DNA of 64,000 nucleotides, taken from positions 62,001 through 126,000 of the forward strand of contig NZ_JACZFQ010000090.1 in the NCBI RefSeq assembly GCF_014904755.1. Reading direction: 5' to 3'. This DNA comes from Neoluteolibacter marinus. Its GTDB lineage: Bacteria; Verrucomicrobiota; Verrucomicrobiia; Verrucomicrobiales; Akkermansiaceae. Below are positions 53,002 through 61,268 of the stretch, in pieces. The notes under the pieces are model-generated. The model saw nothing but the letters and a program-made list of their open reading frames with translations, searched no databases and had not been told where the DNA came from. Made by a program: the position numbers and the translations under genes. Position 1 is the stretch's first letter; every line of letters starts with the position of its first letter.

Positions 53002-53871
53002 ATGAAGTACCCGATTCTCACGCTCTCCGCCGCGTTGATGGCGTCCCCGCTGGTTGCGGCGGATCCGCCCGCGCAGGTTTTCCAAATCAATTGTTCGGCC
53101 TGCCACGCGGTGGACCACATGGTGGTCGGCCCCTCGCTGGTGGAGATCGCCGGCATCTACCGCGACAATCCGGACGGCTTCGTCAAGTGGTGCGTCAAGC
53201 CGGAGCACAAGCGCGAGGGTGTCATCGAGATGCCGTCCATGGCCCACCTCGGCGAGCCGGTTCTCCGCGAGCTGCACGGATTCATCCTCAAGGCCGCGGC
53301 GGGGAAAACGGAACTCAAGAAGGGCAACGGTGATCCCTACAGCGTGCCGGCGGCGATGGTTCGCCGGCCCCAGGTCCAGCGGATCTTCCTGCCCGACGCG
53401 TCGCCGGCCGCGATCGCGGTGGCCCTGCCCGGCGACCTCTCCTACTGCTTCGATGCCGCCGAATGCCGGCTCCGCTACGTTTGGAAAGGCGGCTTCGTCG
53501 ACGGCGCGCCCTACTGGAAGTCGAATGGCAGCTCGCTGGCCAAGCTGCAGGGCGAGGTGGTCTATCGCGAGGAGCATTTTCCCCTGACCTGGCCGCTCGC
53601 CGGCGAGGAGCTGCCGCCGCGCTTCCTCGGTTATCACGTCGACAAGGACGGACTGCCCACATTCCGCTACCGCCGGGGCGGCATGGTCTGGACGGAGACG
53701 ATCCGGCCGCTTGCCGGTGGCAAGGGCATCGCCCGGGAGTTCACGACCGACGGCGCCAAGGACATGACCGCGGTCGCGTCCGGTGGTGCCACGGTGGTGT
53801 CCAGCACCGGTAGCCCCGGGATCGGCGCGGACCGGTCCAAGTCCTTCACCCTCGACTTCTCCTGGAAATGA
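53002..53871 (+). CDS. Exported c-type cytochrome with a C-terminal PVC domain
   Basis: Encodes 289 residues. Signal peptide MKYPILTLSAALMASPLVAA; heme motif C31-S-A-C-H35; probable axial Met in EMPSM. A cytochrome domain of about 90 residues is followed by about 180 residues (VQRIFLPDASPAAIAVALPGDLSYCFDAAECRLRYVWKGGFVDG and onward) that I recognise only as a PVC-associated beta domain. ATGA overlap with the next gene indicates coupled synthesis with its propeller partner, paralleling the single-chain PVC cytochrome at 35425-38322. Confidence 0.88.
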   Translation: MKYPILTLSAALMASPLVAADPPAQVFQINCSACHAVDHMVVGPSLVEIAGIYRDNPDGFVKWCVKPEHKREGVIEMPSMAHLGEPVLRELHGFILKAAAGKTELKKGNGDPYSVPAAMVRRPQVQRIFLPDASPAAIAVALPGDLSYCFDAAECRLRYVWKGGFVDGAPYWKSNGSSLAKLQGEVVYREEHFPLTWPLAGEELPPRFLGYHVDKDGLPTFRYRRGGMVWTETIRPLAGGKGIAREFTTDGAKDMTAVASGGATVVSSTGSPGIGADRSKSFTLDFSWK

Positions 53872-55358
53872 TACGTTACCTCTCGTACTTCCTCCTCCTG
53901 GGCTCGGCCGCGGCGGCGCCTTTCGCGATCGAACCGATGCCGAATCCCCCGGGAGTGGACCCGCAGATCGGCGGCGTCGACGCACTGCCCGACGGCAAGG
54001 TGGCCGCGGCCTTCCACCGCGGCGAGGTGATGGTCTTCGACCCGGCAACCAGGTCGTGGTCGAAGTTCGCCGAGGGCTTGCAGGAGCCGCTCGGCCTGCT
54101 CGCGGAATCACCGTCGAGCTTCCTGATCATGCAGCGCGCGGAACTGACCCGCGTGAAGGACGTGGATGGCGACGGCCGGGCGGACGAGTACGAGACGCTG
54201 TTCGACGACTTCGGGATGACCGGCAACTACCACGAGTTCGCGTTCGGCCCTGCGAAGGGGCCGGACGGATCCCTCTACGTTGCGCTGAACATCGCCTCGA
54301 ACGGCGCGGGGGTGCGTCCCGAGATCCGCGGCACGTGGTCCGACATCGGGGAGCTGGATTTCAAGCAGATGATCCACGACGGCAGCTGGGGCAAGAAGTC
54401 CGGCAAGGCCGGCCGGATGTATTCGCGGGTCCCGTGGCGCGGCTGGATCATGAAGCTTTCGCCCGACGGAAAGACGGCGGAGCCCTTCGCCTGCGGTTTC
54501 CGTTCGCCCGATGGCATCGGCTTCGACGCGCAGGGCAACCTGCTCGCCACCGACAACCAGGGCGACTGGCGCGGCACCTCGCCGCTCTACGTGGTGAAGA
54601 AGGGCGGCTTCTACGGTCACCCGGCGTCGCTGGTGTGGCGGGACGGTTGGGACAAGGGGGATCCGAGGATGTTGCCGGAGCCGGAACTCGATGCGATGCG
54701 GGTGAAGGAAAGCGCCCGGTTTCCGCAAGGCGAGCTGGCGAACTCGCCGGCGCAACCGGTGGTGTTCCCGGATTCATGGGGGCCCTTCGCGGGGCAGGTG
54801 CTGATCGGTGAAATGAACCAGGCGCGGATGGTCCGCTACCTGCCGGACGACGTCGCGGGTTTCCGCCAGGGAACCCTGATCCCGATGTTCGACGGCACCC
54901 CGCTGGGAATCGGCAACCACCGCCTGGCATTCGGCAAGGACGGGGCGCTGTGGGTCGGCAAGACCCACCTGTCCTGGGCCGGTGCGGAAGGGCTGGTGAA
55001 AATCGTCCCCTCGGGCCTCGACAAGGTTTTCACAGTTACCGCCGTGTCGCTCGCGAAGACCGGGGACCAAAGCGTGCTGCGCATTTCACTCAGCCAACCG
55101 GTCACCGGGGGCAGCGACGCGGTGAAGGTCGACCGCTTCAGCTATCACTATCACCAGGACTACGGGTCGCCGAAGATCGACGAGGCGTCAGTGGCGATCG
55201 GTACGCCGGAACTCGCGGCGGATGGCCGGGAGCTGGTCATCCCGCTGCAGCCGGCGAAGGGCGCGATCCATCGCGTCGATCTCGGCAAGCTGCGGGCCGC
55301 GGGGGACGTCGCGCTGGAGGGCAAGGTGCTCTACTATCAGGCGAGCGAGCTGCCCTAG
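53868..55358 (+). CDS. Exported sugar-dehydrogenase-like propeller protein
   Basis: A 496-residue protein with signal peptide (MIRYLSYFLLLGSAAAA). It is a PVC-type six-bladed propeller of the glucose/sorbosone-dehydrogenase-like class: GVDALPDGKVAAAFHRGEVMVF, RVKDVDGDGRADEYETLFDDFG, FKQMIHDGSWGKKSGKAGRM, FRSPDGIGFDAQGNLLATDNQGDW, IGNHRLAFGKDGALWVG. It has no heme motif, so the adjacent translationally coupled cytochrome probably receives its electrons. Its stop overlaps that of the giant CotH gene (shared CTAG). Confidence 0.85.
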   Translation: MIRYLSYFLLLGSAAAAPFAIEPMPNPPGVDPQIGGVDALPDGKVAAAFHRGEVMVFDPATRSWSKFAEGLQEPLGLLAESPSSFLIMQRAELTRVKDVDGDGRADEYETLFDDFGMTGNYHEFAFGPAKGPDGSLYVALNIASNGAGVRPEIRGTWSDIGELDFKQMIHDGSWGKKSGKAGRMYSRVPWRGWIMKLSPDGKTAEPFACGFRSPDGIGFDAQGNLLATDNQGDWRGTSPLYVVKKGGFYGHPASLVWRDGWDKGDPRMLPEPELDAMRVKESARFPQGELANSPAQPVVFPDSWGPFAGQVLIGEMNQARMVRYLPDDVAGFRQGTLIPMFDGTPLGIGNHRLAFGKDGALWVGKTHLSWAGAEGLVKIVPSGLDKVFTVTAVSLAKTGDQSVLRISLSQPVTGGSDAVKVDRFSYHYHQDYGSPKIDEASVAIGTPELAADGRELVIPLQPAKGAIHRVDLGKLRAAGDVALEGKVLYYQASELP

Positions 55359-58300
55359 GGCGTGTCGAGCAGCAGCTCGAGGCGGGTGAAGATCCTCGGA
55401 TCCGGGAGCGGTCCGCCGCCGAGACTTGCGGGAAGCTCGACCGGCAGCCAGCCGTCGACCAGCGGCGGCGGGGTGTCGGTGACCGAGTCGAATAGCACGG
55501 TCGACCAGTCGTCGAGGTCCGGCGACGCCTTGACGCGCCAGATCAGGTCGGTGAGCGAGGGATCGAAGCGGAAGCTGAAGGTGAAGCCGGGAACGGCGGT
55601 GAGCTTCGGCAGGAGGTGGGTAACCGGGTCGTGGGGGCCGGCACCGAGGGCGTAGCGGAGGATGTTGGAAATGCCGTCGCCGGCGGCCGAGGCATCGGGC
55701 CCGGAGAGGGCGTCGTTCGCGAAGTCGCCGGGTTCGGGGAAGTTCTCCGCGCGCCAGTAGGCGTACGTGCCCGGCTCGAGGGCGAAGGGGTCGCCCTCGA
55801 GGGTGAGGTTGTCGAAGCGGTTGTTGCCGGCAATGCCGCCGTCGCCTTGCTGGAACGCGATGCGCAGGGCGAAGAGCGGGTTGTCGTTGGCCTCGGGGAT
55901 GTTGCGGAAATCGAGGATCCGCAGGACCGGGGCGGAGTCGGCGATGACGAAGGAGGTGAAGGGCAGGTAGGTGGTGCCGTCGACCGTGTAGTAGACGTCC
56001 TGGGTTCCGGCTCCCTGGCCGGACCTGCGGGTCTCGTACTTGGCGACGATGTTGCCGTAGCCGGTGGTGGGGAGGGCGATGTCGAGTGTCGCGTCGAGCG
56101 GGTAGTTCAGCCGGAAGTGGTTGCCGGCGGGATCGCCGTTGCGGGCATTCTCGGCGATGAACCCCTCGTTGTTGTCGGCGATGACGGTGGCGGATCCGTT
56201 CAAGGTCGGCGCGAGGGCCGCTCCGCCGATGGTCTGGGTCGGCGTGAGCAGGTTGGCACCGTTGAAGTTCCAGTAGTGGAGGAGCAGTCCGGGTGGCGGC
56301 GGGGTGGCGGTGAAGGCGGCGGGTGCGGACCAGTGGCTCCAGCGGCCGGAGTTGTCCTGATGGCGGACGCGGACCCGGTAGGACTTGCCGGGGTCGGCGA
56401 TGCCGTAGGGGATGCGGACGCTGGCGGTGGTGGAGGTGAATTCCTCGGTCCAGATCGGATCGATCTCGTAGGTGCGTGGCGTCCCGGCGACATAACCCGG
56501 GACCCCGGGGCCGGAGATTTCCGCGAGCCGCCACTGCGTCTTGGCGAAGGTGCCGGAGCCCTGCGGGTCGGAGAACGACGAGGAGGTGAAAACCAGGTCG
56601 CTGACCGGGAAGGCCGGATCGCCGGTGGCGGTGGCGACCGGGGTCTGCGGAATGTCGGGATCGGCCGACTCAGACAGGACATACTGGTAACCGTAGCCGA
56701 GCTGGTTGCCGTTGTTGGCGGTCCATGGGCCGCCGGGCCAGGCGTTGGTCGAGTAGTCGCGGAGGAAGGCCATCGCGTCCTCGTGCGCCATGATCCCGGA
56801 GTCCGTCGGCGAGCGCAGCCAGCGGGTCCAGCTACCGCCGTTGCGGGTGTCGCCGAAGCTGGTGCGGTAGAAGTTGCCGCGGTGGTTGAATTGGCCGCTG
56901 GCCCGGCCGTCGGTGCCGCTGCTGCGCGGGTGGAGGTTCCACATCGCGGCGTCGGCATCGGCCCAGGTGAGGGCCAGCCCGGCCGGGTTGACGATCTGGG
57001 CGAACTCGTCGACCAGCTGGCCGAACTGGCCGCCGCCGGGCGCGCTGTCGGAGCCGAGCAGGTCGAGGATCTCGCGGGCGCGGTTGCGGAACTCGAGGTG
57101 GAGCGCCGGGTTGTCCTGGATCGACTCGTGGGCGTAGATCACGCCGGGGATCTCGTTACCGCTGATGTCGGTGGTCTGGTGGCGCTTGGCGATGAACATC
57201 ATGTCCAGGTCCCACGGGATCGGGACCCAGCGGCCGTCGGTGACGCGGTGGTGGAAGTAGTGGTTGTAGCCGGTGCGGAGGTCGACGTTGCCGGTGAGGC
57301 GGCTGAGGGTGTGGAAGGTGTAGTAGGCCTCCATGTCCATGTTCGCCCGCCACCACGATTCGGTCGGGGCCCCGGCACCCTTGTAGGCATCACGGAAGGC
57401 GTTCCAGTCGCTGGAGTTGACCGGCTGGCCGAAGCCCTGGTGCTTCTTGTCGCCCTGGCTCGCGCCGATCTTGTAGAGGTTGCCGTCGGGAAGCCCGCGC
57501 TCGTCGAGGAAGGATCCGTCGGGTTGCTCGAGGGCGAGGTAGAGGCCCCAGAAGTCGCCGGCGTACTGGCCGTCGGAAACCGGGTTGCCGACGGGCTCCT
57601 CGCCGATCGGGTCGTTGATGACCGTGCCGGCGGCGGGGGTCTCGTTGGGGCCGCGGATGACCCGCAGGTGGAAGTAGTGGGTGTTCGGCGACGCCAGCCC
57701 GCCGAGCTGGAAGATCTTGTAGGAAACGGCCTCCTCGACGCCGGCCATGCCGCGGTGGAGGGCGGCCCACGGGCTGGAGCAGGCGTCGGCCGAGAACGAG
57801 CCCCAGGTTTCCCGGTATTCCCCGCCGAAGTTGTCCTTCGCCGGGAAGTCGCGGCTACGATTGAAGTAGTAGCGCCACTTGTTCTTGCCGGACTTGTAGG
57901 TCGAGGCCTCGCCGCGGTTGCGGAACTGGATGTGGTCGTAGACCTTGCCGTCGTGGACGAAGGTGCCGGGGAAGCGGACGTGGTCGCCGCTGGTCTCGTA
58001 CTGGCATTCGACGATGTCGTCGACGTTCGCGATCAAGGTGTAGACCGGCAGGTCGTCGAGCAGGCTGGCGGGGTAGGACTGGACGGGCGTGGGCGGCTCG
58101 GTCGAGCCGGCGATGGTGGTGGGTCGGAAGGCGCCCTGCCACGCGGGCAGGCCGGCGTAGACGAAGTAGGCGAAGTTCGGCTGCTCGTCATCGGCGTAGG
58201 GGGCGACGGCCGAATTGCCGAGGTCGTCGGAGAAGTGGATCCGGTAGCGGATCAGCCGGCGGTTCTGCTGGACGGAGGCGGGGATGCGGACCGTGTAGAT

Positions 58301-61042
58301 CGAGTCCTTGGCCGTCGCGTCGCCGCTCAGGCCGTTGTCCTTCATGGTCACGGTGGTCCAGGACGCGGCGTAGGCGGGGTCACCGAGGCGGATGTAGGCG
58401 CCCGGTTCGACGATCTGGTAGTCGAGGGTGACGCTGTCGACCCCGTCGGGATCGGTGACCTTGGCGGTGATCGTGACGACCTGACCGGGGACGGGGGCGC
58501 GGGGACTGTGGTCGACCTGGCGGATCGCCGGGGGGATCAGCGCCGGGTCGAGCTTGACCGAATTCACCGCGCCGGGGGTGGGCACCGGCGACAGCGGGGC
58601 GTCGGTCGCGAGCTCCAGGTCCATCGAGAAGTCCGGGCTGTCGATGGAGGCGTTGAAGGCGTGGACGGCGATCACGTTGGTGCCGCCGACGAGGTAGCTG
58701 TCGGCGTTGGTCAGCGTGACGTCTTCCCAGTCGTTGTTGTGGCCGCTGCCGTTGAGGAAGCTATAGGCGAGCTGGCCGCTGGCGGTGGCCCGGCGGTGGA
58801 CTTCGACGCCGTTGATCCAGATCACCCAGGCGTCGTCGATGCTGACCCGGAGGTGGATCTCCTCGGGAATGTCGCCGGCCTCGACGGTGAAGGACTTGCG
58901 GAAGTAGACGCTGCCGTAAGTGTTCTTCATGTCGGCCAGCGTGGTGTTGAGGCCCGAGTCGCTGTAGCCGATTCCGGTCTGGCCTTCGTCCCAGCCGGAG
59001 TCGTCGAAGGCCGGTGTCCGCCAGTCATCGACCGGGTCGGAGGCTTCGGCGGTGCCCTTCTTGTATTTCCATCCGGTGGCCTGGGACGGGATGTAGACGG
59101 TCGGAGGAAAGAAGACGGTGCCGGACGAACGCCAGGAGCCGCCTACGTCGTTGTCGAGGGAAGGATCCAGCAGCTCGGCGGAGCTGCCGCTGCCGTCGGC
59201 GCCGGTGGGCCAGGGGAAACCGACGCCGTAGTTGACGCGGTCGCGGAGGGTGCCGGTCTCGTCGCGCAGTTCGATGTCCTCGCCGCTGGAATTCAGTTTC
59301 CCGGTCCACGGCCCGAGCGCGGTCTTGCCGTAGTTCGACAGGATGAACGACGGGTTCTCAGCGACCACCAGGAATCCACCCGGGGCCAGGCTGGTGCCCG
59401 GAGGGAAGGTGTACTCGACCGCGTCGGTCAGGGACCATCCGGAGAGGTCGAGCGTCGAGTCCCCGGGATTGTGGAGTTCGATGAACTCTTCCAGTTCGGT
59501 GCCGTCGAACGGCTTGAAATGGAACTCATTGATGACCGCGGTGTCGGGAACCAGCGGGGTGGTGACGAAGGTGGCCGTGTCGGGTGCCCAGGAGGATCCC
59601 GCCGCATTGGTCGCCCGGCTGCGGAAATAATAGGGGGTCTGGGGGGTGAGCCCGGTGACGAAGAACGAGAAGTCCCCGGACTGCGGTCCAGAGTCGACGG
59701 AAGACTCCCAGCCGGCCGGGTTGGTGCCGCCGTCGCTGGTGCCGTAGAAAACGGTGATGGAGGGCGTTTCGTTGCCCTCGCCGGTGACCTCGCCGCGCAG
59801 GCTGGCGGTGGTGCCGGTGATGCCGCTCGCGCTGCGGTTTTCGACGGCGGGAAGGTTCACCGTCAGGGTGGTGAAGGAGAACGTGGACGCCGCCCAGGTG
59901 GACCCGCCGGCATTCTCCGCGTGGACGCGGAAGTAGGTGGTGGAGCCCGGTGCCAGGCCGTCCAGGGTGGCGACAAAATCGCCGGCCGATCCGCTCACCG
60001 CCGTGGAGGAAGCCCAGTTGGCGGGGGTGGTGCCACCGTCGGCAGGGCCGTGGTAGATCGTCACGACCGGATCACCGCTGCCAACGGAGCTCACGGTGGC
60101 ACCTGCGATGGCGGAGGTGGCGGTGATGTCCGCGACCGGGAGGTGGGTGACAAGCGGAGGCAGGGGCAGGGTCTCGAAGCTCTTCGGTGGAAGCGCCCAC
60201 GAGTCGCCGGCGCTGTTGGTGGCCCGGGCGATGAAGAAGTAGGTCGTTCCCGGTGCGAGACCGGAGATGTTTCCTGAAAAGGTGCTGGCGTGGCTTCCCG
60301 GCAGGGTCAGCGAATCCTGCCACGATGCCGGGTTCAGGTCGCCGGCCGTGGTTCCCCAGAAGAAGGTTACTACGGGTTCGTCGTTCCCGATGGCGGTGAC
60401 CGTGCCGTTGAGGGTCGCGTTGGTGGTGGCAACGGCGGTGGCGGCGTCGGTGTGAAGCGTCGCGCCGCCGGGTGGGATGAGGGCGGTGGCGTCGAGCCGG
60501 AGGTGGTCGAAATGGGATCGGCCGGCCCCTCGAGCTTGGAGGAGGATCCGGATGGTCTGGCCCACCGCTGCGGGATTGGCGGGGGTATCGAAGATCAGCG
60601 GCGGGGCATCCGCGAAGGTTCCCGCCGCCAGGGTCGAGGCGTTGAAGATCCCGGTTGCGAAGATGGTCCCCGTGCTGTCCGCGAGGTAGTAACGGGTTTC
60701 ATTGGCCGGCTGGGTGATCCCCTCGCGGTTCCCCGCGGCGACGGTCAGGGTGTAGCGGGTGTCGGTCTGATAGGTGGCCGCGAGGTCCTGCCAGACGTCG
60801 TGGCTGAACTCGATCGCGAGGTGATCGGTTCCCGCCGCCGCGAATCCCGGCTGGTAGTCCTCGAAACCAAAGTTGTTGCCGGGTCCGGCGGTCTCCTGCC
60901 ACTCGGGACTCAAGTCCTCGTCGTTTTCGCCGGGACCAAGCGAGTTAACTTCGAATGAAGGGTCGCCGATCGTGATCGGCGTTGCCGAAATCAAACCTGA
61001 CAAAGCAATCGACAACCAAGCGAAACGCAAGGCAGCAAACAT
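55355..61042 (-). CDS. Giant exported CotH-kinase/lamin-tail protein
   Basis: A 1895-residue exported protein starting at ATG 61042 with a signal peptide (FAALRFAWLSIALSGLISA). An N-terminal beta domain (about 22-190) is followed by three fibronectin-III domains (about 194-497), a lamin-tail domain (about 498-640, AVINEFHFKPFDGTELEEFIELHNPG), a jelly-roll domain (about 640-815), an Ig-like segment, and a CotH-kinase domain (about 975-1420, RETWGSFSADACSSPWAALHRG, PWDLDMMF). The C terminus has the YAYWR / GDGISNILRYALGAGP / FTRLELLLD module. CotH relatives are secreted or surface protein kinases; activity here is inferred. It is a tandem paralogue of the next gene. Confidence 0.88.
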   Translation of the reverse strand: MFAALRFAWLSIALSGLISATPITIGDPSFEVNSLGPGENDEDLSPEWQETAGPGNNFGFEDYQPGFAAAGTDHLAIEFSHDVWQDLAATYQTDTRYTLTVAAGNREGITQPANETRYYLADSTGTIFATGIFNASTLAAGTFADAPPLIFDTPANPAAVGQTIRILLQARGAGRSHFDHLRLDATALIPPGGATLHTDAATAVATTNATLNGTVTAIGNDEPVVTFFWGTTAGDLNPASWQDSLTLPGSHASTFSGNISGLAPGTTYFFIARATNSAGDSWALPPKSFETLPLPPLVTHLPVADITATSAIAGATVSSVGSGDPVVTIYHGPADGGTTPANWASSTAVSGSAGDFVATLDGLAPGSTTYFRVHAENAGGSTWAASTFSFTTLTVNLPAVENRSASGITGTTASLRGEVTGEGNETPSITVFYGTSDGGTNPAGWESSVDSGPQSGDFSFFVTGLTPQTPYYFRSRATNAAGSSWAPDTATFVTTPLVPDTAVINEFHFKPFDGTELEEFIELHNPGDSTLDLSGWSLTDAVEYTFPPGTSLAPGGFLVVAENPSFILSNYGKTALGPWTGKLNSSGEDIELRDETGTLRDRVNYGVGFPWPTGADGSGSSAELLDPSLDNDVGGSWRSSGTVFFPPTVYIPSQATGWKYKKGTAEASDPVDDWRTPAFDDSGWDEGQTGIGYSDSGLNTTLADMKNTYGSVYFRKSFTVEAGDIPEEIHLRVSIDDAWVIWINGVEVHRRATASGQLAYSFLNGSGHNNDWEDVTLTNADSYLVGGTNVIAVHAFNASIDSPDFSMDLELATDAPLSPVPTPGAVNSVKLDPALIPPAIRQVDHSPRAPVPGQVVTITAKVTDPDGVDSVTLDYQIVEPGAYIRLGDPAYAASWTTVTMKDNGLSGDATAKDSIYTVRIPASVQQNRRLIRYRIHFSDDLGNSAVAPYADDEQPNFAYFVYAGLPAWQGAFRPTTIAGSTEPPTPVQSYPASLLDDLPVYTLIANVDDIVECQYETSGDHVRFPGTFVHDGKVYDHIQFRNRGEASTYKSGKNKWRYYFNRSRDFPAKDNFGGEYRETWGSFSADACSSPWAALHRGMAGVEEAVSYKIFQLGGLASPNTHYFHLRVIRGPNETPAAGTVINDPIGEEPVGNPVSDGQYAGDFWGLYLALEQPDGSFLDERGLPDGNLYKIGASQGDKKHQGFGQPVNSSDWNAFRDAYKGAGAPTESWWRANMDMEAYYTFHTLSRLTGNVDLRTGYNHYFHHRVTDGRWVPIPWDLDMMFIAKRHQTTDISGNEIPGVIYAHESIQDNPALHLEFRNRAREILDLLGSDSAPGGGQFGQLVDEFAQIVNPAGLALTWADADAAMWNLHPRSSGTDGRASGQFNHRGNFYRTSFGDTRNGGSWTRWLRSPTDSGIMAHEDAMAFLRDYSTNAWPGGPWTANNGNQLGYGYQYVLSESADPDIPQTPVATATGDPAFPVSDLVFTSSSFSDPQGSGTFAKTQWRLAEISGPGVPGYVAGTPRTYEIDPIWTEEFTSTTASVRIPYGIADPGKSYRVRVRHQDNSGRWSHWSAPAAFTATPPPPGLLLHYWNFNGANLLTPTQTIGGAALAPTLNGSATVIADNNEGFIAENARNGDPAGNHFRLNYPLDATLDIALPTTGYGNIVAKYETRRSGQGAGTQDVYYTVDGTTYLPFTSFVIADSAPVLRILDFRNIPEANDNPLFALRIAFQQGDGGIAGNNRFDNLTLEGDPFALEPGTYAYWRAENFPEPGDFANDALSGPDASAAGDGISNILRYALGAGPHDPVTHLLPKLTAVPGFTFSFRFDPSLTDLIWRVKASPDLDDWSTVLFDSVTDTPPPLVDGWLPVELPASLGGGPLPDPRIFTRLELLLDTP

Positions 61043-61268
61043 GATCTTCTGGGGGTGGTGGGGGGGTGGCGAACCGCCATCAGGTCCGGTTGAATTCCCG
61101 CCCTGATCGGTTCGCAACGGCCACCAGATTCTAATTGTGACGAAATGTCCACACGAGAATCAGAATCTAGTTCGATGTGATAATCACGAAATGTTATCTT
61201 TCTTCGCGGCCATGCCCGCCATGATCGGGGCTGCCGGGCCATCTTGTGATGGCGAATGGACCATCGGC

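Noticed and set aside
55616-60277. Long plus-strand open frame opposite the CotH gene (about 1550 codons)
   Set aside because: Antisense shadow of a G+C-rich gene; the predicted protein is G/V/E/D-rich low complexity and lacks any family signature.
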